From NCBI RefSeq assembly GCF_003351865.1, contig NZ_CP022242.1:124001-188000 (forward strand): DNA of 64,000 bases. Reading direction: 5' to 3'. A program made the position numbers and the translations under genes. Shown here one piece after another: positions 56,823-64,000 of this stretch. The notes beneath the pieces are model-generated. The model was not told the DNA's origin. It did not search any database and saw only the letters and a program-made list of their open reading frames with translations. This stretch comes from Methanofervidicoccus sp. A16. Lineage in GTDB: Archaea; AGJL01; Methanococci; Methanococcales; Methanococcaceae. Position 1 is the first letter of the stretch. Each line of letters opens with the position of its first letter.

Positions 56823-58496
56823 TTACTTGTGAGCAAAGTAGCAGATGATCTTTAACTCATCATCCTCTATTTTATCATCTACCCTTACAAACCCATACCT
56901 CTCAAATTGGACGATCTCATCTACATTTACATTTCTAAAGTCCTTCTCTGCAAATCCATGACGTTCCCTTCCCTCTGTATCAATTACTACAGTCTTCACG
57001 GCATCCTTAACTGGTACCCAGTGTATTACCTTCCCCCTCTTCCTCCTAAGTATCCTGAAGTCCTCACTGTGATACCTAGCGTATATTACATCCCCCTCTA
57101 TCCTCTCTACGACTATGTTGTACAACTCCATCAACCTGTACATCCCATTAACCTCTAACTTATCTGAGATATAAACCTCCCCTTCAAATGGAAGTTCCCT
57201 GGTACCTAAGTCCCTATCGGGGTGCATCCTAAGATAGAGTGTTTTAGGTTCTCCTCCCAACACCTTCAACCTCTTAGGATTCTCCACGAAGAAGAACCTC
57301 TTTGCATCCTTATCAATTATCTCCCTGTTTATAGCGTAGAGGTTCTCCCAGGAGTACTTTACATCTGCAGGTTTTATCCCGATCTCCAACATGGATCTGT
57401 ATATAGCCTCAGGTTTAATTCCTCTCCTTCTAAGGGCTCTCAAGGTTCCCAACCTTGGATCGTCCCATCCACTGTACTCCCCCTTAATTATCCCCTCGTA
57501 CATCTTAGAGGTACTTAGTACTGTCCCCTCTATCTTTAGAATACCGTAGTGGATATATTCGGGCATCTCCCATTGGAAGTATTCGTATATATACCTCTGT
57601 TTCTCCGTATTAACTATGTGATCCTTCCCCCTTAGAACATGGGTTATTCCCAGTAGATGATCGTCAACTGGAACTGAGAAGTTCATAAGGGGATAAACAA
57701 TATATTTATCTCCAGTTCTTGGATGGGGAGTGTCCTCCATCCTAAATATTGGAAAGTCCCTAACAGAGGGATTTTTATGTTGTATATCAGTTTTCAGCCT
57801 AACTACAGCCCCCTCTAAACTGTTATCCAACATCCTCTCCCAGAGTTCCAAATTTTCCTCCACAGATCTATCCCTACACCTACAGGGTATCCCCTGATTT
57901 TTAAGTTCCCTAAACTCTTCAGGATCACATTCACATACGTAGGCATGCCCCATCTCTATTAACCTCTTACAGTGATCATAGTATATCTTCATCCTCTCAG
58001 ATTGTATAACCTTCTCATCTACTCTTATATTCAACCACTCTAGATCCTCCTCTATCATTTCGTATGCCTCTGGAAGTACCCTCTTAGGGTCTGTATCCTC
58101 CAGTCTCAGTATGAACTTTCCACCGTACTTCTTTACGAAGTAGTCGTTAAGCACCGCTGCCCTACTGTGTCCTAAGTGTAGGGGGCCGGAGGGGTTTGGG
58201 GCGAATCTCATAACTACACTATCTTTAACATTCCTCAATATCAACTCCCTCTTTCTCTCTTTACTGTCTTCAACTATCATATCTGGAGCTATCTCCTCTA
58301 ACTTCTTCCTCTGTTCTTCAAGGGGCATGGATTCAACTTCTTTGGACACCTCAAGTACTAAGTTATATATCTCCTTAGCCCTACTCCTTAGATGAGGATT
58401 GTCTGCCAATATCTTTCCCATAACTCCCTTTGGATTTACTTTCCCACTGTTTAAGATTGAACTTTGAAGTACATACTTAAGGATCATCTCTTTCAA
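56823..58496 (-). CDS. gltX: Glutamyl-tRNA synthetase (archaeal type)
   Basis: A 557-residue class I synthetase of the archaeal GluRS/GlnRS group, with a non-catalytic N-terminal extension of about 95 residues. The HIGH-like motif is PLHLGH (105-110), and the KMSKS-like motif is LSTSKMY. APNPSG and [10 protein letters not shown] are typical. The C-terminal beta-barrel domain is the archaeal type. It charges tRNA-Glu, and tRNA-Gln with Glu for later amidation by GatDE. ATG at 58496; ribosome-binding site weak (GAGGTGG upstream). Confidence 0.96.
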   Translation of the reverse strand: MKEMILKYVLQSSILNSGKVNPKGVMGKILADNPHLRSRAKEIYNLVLEVSKEVESMPLEEQRKKLEEIAPDMIVEDSKERKRELILRNVKDSVVMRFAPNPSGPLHLGHSRAAVLNDYFVKKYGGKFILRLEDTDPKRVLPEAYEMIEEDLEWLNIRVDEKVIQSERMKIYYDHCKRLIEMGHAYVCECDPEEFRELKNQGIPCRCRDRSVEENLELWERMLDNSLEGAVVRLKTDIQHKNPSVRDFPIFRMEDTPHPRTGDKYIVYPLMNFSVPVDDHLLGITHVLRGKDHIVNTEKQRYIYEYFQWEMPEYIHYGILKIEGTVLSTSKMYEGIIKGEYSGWDDPRLGTLRALRRRGIKPEAIYRSMLEIGIKPADVKYSWENLYAINREIIDKDAKRFFFVENPKRLKVLGGEPKTLYLRMHPDRDLGTRELPFEGEVYISDKLEVNGMYRLMELYNIVVERIEGDVIYARYHSEDFRILRRKRGKVIHWVPVKDAVKTVVIDTEGRERHGFAEKDFRNVNVDEIVQFERYGFVRVDDKIEDDELKIICYFAHK

Positions 58497-58709
58497 TATT
58501 CCACCTCTCTTTTTTATAAGGTTTAAATTATTATAATAAATAAAAAATAAAAAATTTAAATAATTATAATAAAAAATTTATTCCTGATACACCTATTGGA
58601 AGCATTGGAAAGGTTATTCAACATTTTAAGAATTATTAGATATTTCATTAATAACATCAGATTTATATAGTAAAAGCAATAAAAGAGATGATAAAATTAG
58701 GTGATACTG

Positions 58710-59132
58710 ATGGAACATAAAATCTATTACGATTACGATACTCTACTTAAGAGGGCATTTAGCCAACTTCCAGAGGAAGTATTTAAAGATATAAGATTTG
58801 AGATACCACCTGCAGATAGTATTGTTGAGGGTAACAGGACTGTAATAAAGAACTTCAGGGATATTGCAAAGGTTATAAACAGGGATATACAGTTCTTTGC
58901 AAAGTATATAATGAGAGAGTTAGGTACTGCGGGAAATGTAGAGGGACAGAGGTTGATACTCCAGGGTAAATTTAATAACTACCTTATAAACAGTAAGATC
59001 AGAGAGTTTATAGAGGAGTATGTACTATGCGAGGAATGTGGAAAACCAGATACCAAGATCATTAAGGAAGGTAGGCTCCATTTCCTCAAGTGTATGGCCT
59101 GTGGAGCTATAAAACCTATTAAATTAATTTAA
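58710..59132 (+). CDS. eif2b: Translation initiation factor aIF2 subunit beta
   Basis: A 140-residue aIF2-beta. It has the central fold with FEIPPADSIVEGNRTVIKNF, RDIQFFAKYIMRELGT and the C-terminal zinc ribbon CEECGKPDTK ... CMACG. It helps deliver initiator tRNA with the alpha and gamma subunits, which are not in this window. GGTGAT at 58700-58705 lies 4 nt before the ATG at 58710; the overlapping GTG at 58701 is less likely. Confidence 0.96.
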   Translation: MEHKIYYDYDTLLKRAFSQLPEEVFKDIRFEIPPADSIVEGNRTVIKNFRDIAKVINRDIQFFAKYIMRELGTAGNVEGQRLILQGKFNNYLINSKIREFIEEYVLCEECGKPDTKIIKEGRLHFLKCMACGAIKPIKLI

Positions 59133-59199
59133 TTTTTTCTAATTTCTATCAAAGTGATGGTTTAAAAAAAATTAGATAATAATAATTATAATTAAAAAA

Positions 59200-59453
59200 C
59201 CCTAATTTCCATCAAAAAAATTCTGATAAGAATAACAATAATTATAAAAATAAAAGTATAAAAGGAAGGTATTAAAATCAGAATAAAGAGATAAATAGTC
59301 TCTCCTAGGGTGCTCTAAGATATTACGGAAGTGGAGTAGATCCTTCCTAATAGGTTGCTATTATTAATTTTATTAAAGGTATTATATTTTAATATTTTCT
59401 TAATCTTTTTATTATTTTTATTCTTTTAATCACTACTTGGTGGGAACTAAGGT
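59200..59453 (+). repeat. Dispersed intergenic element, family B, copy 2
   Basis: Ends CCCTAATTTCCATCAAAA and CTACTTGGTGGGAACTAAGG. Internally GCTCTAAGATAT, GGAGTAGATCCTT, AATAGGTTGCTATTATTAAT and TATTATATTTTAATATTTT all match the reverse complement of 35121-35388. Confidence 0.75.
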
Positions 59454-59551
59454 TTTTATATTATCATTTTGATGGGAACTAGGGTTAATTAAAAAATATA
59501 AAATAAATTTATAACAATATAAGTAAAAAGTAAAAAATATTAAACTAAAAA

Positions 59552-59630
59552 TAAAAGATTTAACAAAAATCACGCCCTGTTTCTCCAGTACTCAGTGTAA
59601 TCCAGAGGATAAAAGCAATTTTTTACCTGT
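59552..59630 (+). repeat. Motif C, copy 2
   Basis: TTTCTCCAGTACTCAGTGTA followed by ATCCAGAGGATAAAAGC lies directly after the family B element. It matches the motif at 56549-56610 closely. Confidence 0.55.
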
Positions 59631-59721
59631 ATTTATTTTTTATTTTAATTTATTTTTTAATTATAATTATTATTTTTATTTTAATGGAAACTAAGACTAT
59701 AATTTTTAATTAGGTGAAAAC

Positions 59722-60831
59722 ATGAAAGGATTCTGTTATAGGTGTGGTTATGAAGGTGAACTAATAGAGGGATTATGTAAGGAGTGCTACGCCCAGGTGT
59801 ATCCTCTGTTTCACGTACCTGAAGAGATAAAGATTGAAGTATGTCATATGTGCGGTTCCTATAAGAGGAGAACTTGGCAAGATCCAAAGGGTGAAGATCT
59901 GTACTCTATACTAGATGAAATAGCCTACTACGCCACAAAGGACAACTTAAAAAAGGCTCATAAAAATATAGAGATTGAAATAATACCTAAGGAGCCAGGG
60001 CAACTACCAGGGGGTAAGAGAACTAAGGTAGAGATCCCAGTGAGGGTAATTGGAAGGGGGAAGTTGCCAGGAGAGGATAGAGAGAGAACTATGGAGAAAG
60101 ATGTAAAGGTACGTCTACAGATGGTCCAGTGTCCAAGATGTTCCAGGTATATGTCTAACTACTACGAGGCTACTCTCCAGATAAGGGCTATGAATAGGCC
60201 TCTAACTGAAGAGGAGAGAGAGGAGTTAGATAGGTTTGTAAGGAAGGAGGTTGAAAAAAGACTGAAAAAGGATAGAATGGCCTTTATATCCAAATTCATA
60301 CCTAAGAAGGAGGGACTGGACTATCAAATTGGTTCTATGGGTGGAGCGAGAAACATAGCCTCGAGTATAAAATCTAAGTATGGAGGGAAGATCAAAGAAA
60401 CTGCTAAATTAGTGGGGGTTGATAAGAACAGTGGTAAGAACCTCTACAGGATCACCATAGTTGTAAGGATACCTGAATACAAGGTAGGGGATATAGTCGA
60501 ATATAGAGATAAGACGTACAAGGTGGTTTCCATAAAAGAGGATAAACTATACCTAGAGGATATAGCAGATAGGAGGGAAAAGATACCTGTCCAGTGGAGT
60601 ACTGCCGAGAAGGAGACTAGACTACTAAAGAGAGGAGAGGAATGTCCTACCGCTACAGTTATCTCAGTCTCTCCAGAAACAGTTATAGCAATGGATGACA
60701 GTAACTACGAAGTATACGAGTACAATAACGTATTTGAAGATATCAAAGAGGGAGATACTCTGAGAATATATAAGAGGGATAATGTCAGTTATGTGGTTGG
60801 AGTGGATAAGAAGATGAAAAGAGAAGGGTAA
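59722..60831 (+). CDS. Nmd3-like 60S/50S ribosome export-family protein
   Basis: A 369-residue archaeal Nmd3 homologue. N-terminal zinc-binding pairs are C5/C8 and C19/C22 (CYRC, CKEC), C41/C44 (CHMC), and a later CPRC near 137. The Nmd3 core follows, and the C-terminus contains beta-barrel domains ([20 protein letters not shown]). In eukaryotes Nmd3 is a large-subunit export adapter; archaea have no nucleus, so it likely acts in late 50S maturation (inference). GGTGAAAAC precedes the ATG. Confidence 0.92.
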   Translation: MKGFCYRCGYEGELIEGLCKECYAQVYPLFHVPEEIKIEVCHMCGSYKRRTWQDPKGEDLYSILDEIAYYATKDNLKKAHKNIEIEIIPKEPGQLPGGKRTKVEIPVRVIGRGKLPGEDRERTMEKDVKVRLQMVQCPRCSRYMSNYYEATLQIRAMNRPLTEEEREELDRFVRKEVEKRLKKDRMAFISKFIPKKEGLDYQIGSMGGARNIASSIKSKYGGKIKETAKLVGVDKNSGKNLYRITIVVRIPEYKVGDIVEYRDKTYKVVSIKEDKLYLEDIADRREKIPVQWSTAEKETRLLKRGEECPTATVISVSPETVIAMDDSNYEVYEYNNVFEDIKEGDTLRIYKRDNVSYVVGVDKKMKREG

Positions 60832-62054
60832 GGGTTTTTATTAAAAATAAAAAGATGAAAGTCTTTTATTTAGCACCTTCTTAGTGTTTCTAGAGAGATG
60901 GAAGGAAGGGAAAATTCCCTACTAAGTAATAGAAGATATCACATTATTATACTAGGAATGTTTAAATAGTTTGCCTATAACTTTTATAGCCGTAAAATAA
61001 AAAATGAGAATTGTTAGGTAGTGTCTATTAACGGTAATTTTAGTCTAATTTCCTAGGTTTTTAATTTTTTTATATTAAAAAATTCCAATAGAATAATTAT
61101 AATTATTATAAATATAAAAATTTAGAATAAAAATAGAATAAATTAATAAAAAAGAAAAAAAGACAAAAAACTTTCTTAAGAAAAATTATTTAATTTTTAA
61201 TTTTTTATATAACAAAAAATAATAAAAATGATATTAGTCTAAAAACAGAGAAAGTTCTATTATCTATAAAACTCCTATTATCTATCACTGAATATTAAAG
61301 AAAAATATGTTCTCCTAACAGGTTTTATTTTATATTTTAATAATTATCCTGAAAGATGGAAGATAGATGTTATTAATGGCCTTATTTTTTGTTAATTAAT
61401 TTTATTTAGGATTTATTTTAATTATTCTTTTAATATTAACTTAAACAATAGAAAACAAGATTTATACCTGGAGTGTCTAGTAGTTTAATGTTTTTTGTCA
61501 GTTTTACCCACTGCTCACCTTGGTAAGCCCTGCAACAAGACCACTGGTAGCACTCCTTCTACCAGTTAAACTGTTTATAAGTGAGGATTTGCCTACATTG
61601 GGATATCCTACTATTCCTACCTTGCCCTCTTGGATACTTTTGTCCAGTATCTGATACTTAAGACATTTTCAAAAAATAAAGATCTTATTAACTCCCTATT
61701 TCTGATTAACAATACTATCCTGTTAGGTATATCTACTTCATCCTCAATATTCGAGGATGTTCTTAAAAAAGTATTTATCTTTTTCTGATTTTAACAACTT
61801 CTTTTTAATCATATTTTATTTATTTTTATTTTTATCAGAACTTTATTATAAAATTATTTTTTAATGAATATTTAAAAAATTATTATAACTAATTTATCTT
61901 AAATTATGTAGTGATCATGGCCATTTAAACCTCTATAGGAGAATCAGACTTATAACCGTTAAGTTAATATACCATGGACCACTATGTAAAACCACCACAT
62001 TTTTCTATTTTTTTATAAGATTATCACAATTAAAACACTCAGAAAGGGATAACT
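60832..62054. other. Long intergenic region with a GTPase relic
   Basis: More than 1.2 kb between nmd3 and rpl15e. It holds a minus-strand GTPase pseudogene fragment (61504-61680), and an imperfect inverted repeat (61909-61984). The rest is AT-rich, with a GGGAAAATTCCC palindrome near 60918-60929. Confidence 0.55.
61504..61680 (-). pseudogene. Fragment of a circularly permuted (YlqF/MJ1464-type) GTPase
   Basis: The minus strand encodes a stretch of about 57 residues between stops: ILDKSIQEGKVGIVGYPNVG, then KSSLINSLTGRRSATSGLVA and GLTKVSSG-stop. It includes an intact G1/P-loop (GYPNVGKSS) and a G2-like region like that of circularly permuted GTPases used in ribosome biogenesis. There is no start codon, no G3/G4 region and no further domain, so this is a decayed remnant. 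An intact copy may exist elsewhere in the genome. Too short to have been called as a gene. Confidence 0.8.
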
Positions 62055-62639
62055 ATGGGTATATACAAGTATATTCAGGAGGCTTGGAAAGTTCCAAAGG
62101 AATCTTATGTTAGGGACTTGCTAAGGGAAAGAATGCAAAAATGGAGAAGAGAGCCTGCAGTTGTAAGGATTGAAAGGCCTACAAGAATAGACAGGGCTAG
62201 GAACTTGGGATACACTGCAAAACAGGGGATTGTTGTAGTTAGAGTTAGAGTTAGAAGAGGTGGACTGAGGAAACCAAGACCTACAGGTTCCAAAAAACCT
62301 GCGACCTTGGGGGTTAAAAAGATTACCATGGGTAAATCTATTCAGAGGATAGCAGAGGAGAGGGCTGCTAGAAGATATCCAAACATGGAGGTACTGAATT
62401 CCTACTGGGTTGGAGAAGATGGTAAGTACAAGTGGTACGAGGTAATTCTAGTAGATCCTCACCACCCATCTATAATGAGTGATCCTAGATACAACTGGTT
62501 ATGTACAGGGAAACATAAAGGTAGAGTATTTAGAGGGCTGACCTCGGCAGGTAAGAAGGGTAGGGGATTAAGAAACAAAGGTAAAGGAGCGGAAAAGGTA
62601 AGGCCAAGTATAAAGGCTAACAGAAGAAGAGGGAAATAA
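62055..62639 (+). CDS. rpl15e: Ribosomal protein eL15
   Basis: A 194-residue archaeal eL15. Conserved features include the start [56 protein letters not shown], and the tail [30 protein letters not shown], all rich in basic residues for 23S rRNA binding. AAAGGGATAACT precedes the ATG. It stands alone, preceded by a long non-coding stretch and followed by the top6B gene after 373 bases. Confidence 0.98.
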   Translation: MGIYKYIQEAWKVPKESYVRDLLRERMQKWRREPAVVRIERPTRIDRARNLGYTAKQGIVVVRVRVRRGGLRKPRPTGSKKPATLGVKKITMGKSIQRIAEERAARRYPNMEVLNSYWVGEDGKYKWYEVILVDPHHPSIMSDPRYNWLCTGKHKGRVFRGLTSAGKKGRGLRNKGKGAEKVRPSIKANRRRGK

Positions 62640-63012
62640 AAAATTTTCTTTTTTCTTTTTATAAATTATGGAATATAATTTTTTAAACTACAATAAAATA
62701 ATAAAAAATTATTATAATTAAAAAATATAAATCTAAGAGGTTAATAAAGGTTAAAAAGGTAAAATCTGCCGTTATCCTCTGTTTCTATTGAACATGAGGG
62801 AGAAAGAGGGATATTTTCATTAACTCTACTTTGGGTTTTTTACTTTTTCATTTTTTATATTTTTATTATAAATCCAAAATGTTATGTGCATGACTATATT
62901 TATATTATATAAAATCTTATTATTTTTATAACAGCCCTATTTTTACCAAAAGTTAGTTTTTATGATATCTTTACTTATAGTATTTGTTAGATACTACTCT
63001 CGGTGAGAAATT
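62640..63012. other. Intergenic region with a possible motif C relic
   Basis: AT-rich. Reverse-oriented motif C-like sequence at about 62758-62803 (minus strand AACAGAGGATAACGGC within CTCCCTCATGTTCAATAG context). No ORF. Confidence 0.4.
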
Positions 63013-64000
63013 ATGGGAGATAAGAGTCCTATATTTCAAGAGTTTAAGGAGCATTCCATCTCGGAATTTTTTAGAAAAAATAGGCATATGCTTGGATACA
63101 GTGGGAAGTTAAGAAGTATGACCACGATAATCCACGAGTTGGTAACTAATGCCTTAGATGCCTGTGAGGAGGCAGAGATACTACCTGATATCAAGGTGGA
63201 GATTAAAAAACTTGGGACAGATCACTACAGAGTTGCTGTAGAGGACAATGGACCTGGTATACCTCCAGAGTTTGTTCCTAAGGTATTTGGTAAGATGCTG
63301 GCAGGTTCTAAGATGCACCGTTTTGTCCAATCTCGAGGACAGCAGGGTATTGGAGCTGCAGGGGTACTTCTATTTGCCCAAATAACCACTGGAAAACCTC
63401 TGAAAATAACAACTTCTACTGGAGATGGGAAGATCCATGTAATGGAGGTGAAGATGAGTATTGAGAAGAACGAGGGGGATATTCTATCTCATGAGGTGAA
63501 AAAGGGACATTGGAGGGGTACAAGGGTAGAGGGGGAGTTCAAAGAGGTTACTTACAACAGAAGGGAGCAGGGGCCCTACGAGTACCTCAGAAGGATAAGT
63601 TTATCCACTCCTCATGCAAGGATAACACTTGTAGATCCAGAGGAGACTGTTGTATTTGAGAGAACAGTCGATAAGATCCCTGCACGTCCCGAGGAGATAA
63701 AACCTCATCCTTACGGTTTAACTCCCGATGAACTTCTCTACATATCACGAAAGACTAATGCGAAGAAGATCTCTAATATGTTAGTTAAGGAGCTCTCCAG
63801 GGTAACTCCACAGAGGGTTAAAGAACTTGAGGATTATATACTTAGAGATAAGATACTGGAGAGATATAGAGGGAGTGCACTTTGGGATCTAATAGTAAAG
63901 TGTTATCTCAATGTAGATATTAAGAAATACCTAAAGAAGTTCTCCCAGTATTTGGATAAAAAGGAAATAGAAGAAGTTAAAGAGATAATAAAGGCTCTAC
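63013..64000 (+). CDS. top6B: DNA topoisomerase VI subunit B, 5' part only
   Basis: The frame is open from an ATG at 63013 to the window edge (329 codons, about half the family's length). It is the ATP-binding subunit of the archaeal type IIB topoisomerase. The GHKL ATPase motifs are visible: N-box [13 protein letters not shown]1 VEDNGPGIP, and G2 [10 protein letters not shown], then [12 protein letters not shown]. The H2TH region begins near the edge ([18 protein letters not shown]). GGTGAGAAATT precedes the ATG. The top6A gene would be expected beyond the window or elsewhere. Confidence 0.96.
   Translation, partial: MGDKSPIFQEFKEHSISEFFRKNRHMLGYSGKLRSMTTIIHELVTNALDACEEAEILPDIKVEIKKLGTDHYRVAVEDNGPGIPPEFVPKVFGKMLAGSKMHRFVQSRGQQGIGAAGVLLFAQITTGKPLKITTSTGDGKIHVMEVKMSIEKNEGDILSHEVKKGHWRGTRVEGEFKEVTYNRREQGPYEYLRRISLSTPHARITLVDPEETVVFERTVDKIPARPEEIKPHPYGLTPDELLYISRKTNAKKISNMLVKELSRVTPQRVKELEDYILRDKILERYRGSALWDLIVKCYLNVDIKKYLKKFSQYLDKKEIEEVKEIIKAL

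Larger units (their letters stand above)
59133..59721. other. Intergenic region packed with repeats
   Basis: It contains a nested set of end motifs, a family B element and motif C in a row, ending with AATGGAAACTAAGACTATAA just before the nmd3 gene. The outer end pair is at about 59137 and 59486, and the inner one at 59200 and 59453. Confidence 0.6.

Overview
The window comes from an AT-rich thermophilic methanogen of the order Methanococcales (Methanocaldococcus/Methanotorris/Methanothermococcus-like; genus not resolvable by eye). The evidence is the archaeal ribosomal/RNA polymerase gene set, GGTGA-type ribosome-binding sites, frequent TTG/GTG starts, H4MPT cofactor biosynthesis (beta-RFAP synthase), a methanogenesis-marker protein, NrpR, SepSecS (archaeal selenocysteine synthesis), diphthine synthase, the Kae1-Bud32 fusion, Top6B, Rad50 and a class III signal-peptide pilin. 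No rRNA, CRISPR array or IS element was seen.

Layout. 1-270: start of a NAC gene leaving the window. 1124-9740: a three-gene accessory operon made of an SNF2-type helicase with a C-terminal DUF3883/nuclease-like domain, a DUF1156 DNA methylase with Zn ribbon, and a DUF499 P-loop ATPase. This helicase-methylase-ATPase set is the best candidate for an antiviral or modification system here, and base composition switches abruptly inside the methylase. 9964-12641: TldD protease and 5'-deoxyadenosine deaminase. 13148-17572 (minus): HypD, Kae1-Bud32 and an HD phosphohydrolase. 18026-24315: tRNA-Thr, DphB, a coiled-coil membrane peptide with two decayed extra copies, one of which truncates a MinD-like ATPase, then SepSecS, M42 peptidase and a PIN protein. 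24335-32199 (minus): Rad50, PheT, NadM, an unlisted 51-residue zinc ribbon, TrmI and RNase HII. 32301-43880: class III pilin, UPF0200 kinase-like protein, tRNA-Arg, GlmS, a TIM-barrel protein, an SF1 helicase, an NcsA-type thiolase, a FIST protein and NrpR.

43999-48930 is the conserved transcription/translation cluster: tRNA-Ser, rps13, rps4, rps11, rpoD, rpl18e, rpl13, rps9, rpoN, tRNA-Pro and rpoK, followed by an enolase-like gene that has apparently lost catalytic residues. 49218-56238: tRNA-Val, methanogenesis marker 9-like, DUF366, beta-RFAP synthase, AzlCD transporter, ArgJ, tRNA-Arg, tRNA-Glu and BirA. 56823-64000: GltX, aIF2-beta, Nmd3, a GTPase pseudogene fragment, rpl15e and the start of top6B.

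The long AT-rich intergenic regions are not featureless. They carry dispersed, structured, 250-380 bp elements with related ends (CCTTAGTTCCCATC at one end, GATGGGAACTAAGG at the other) in at least two internal families (A and B), plus a shorter motif (C). They contain conserved hairpins and no ORFs, so they are either MITE-like or non-coding RNA loci. Start sites were re-chosen in many genes where a GGTGA-like site lies 4-8 nt upstream of an internal codon.
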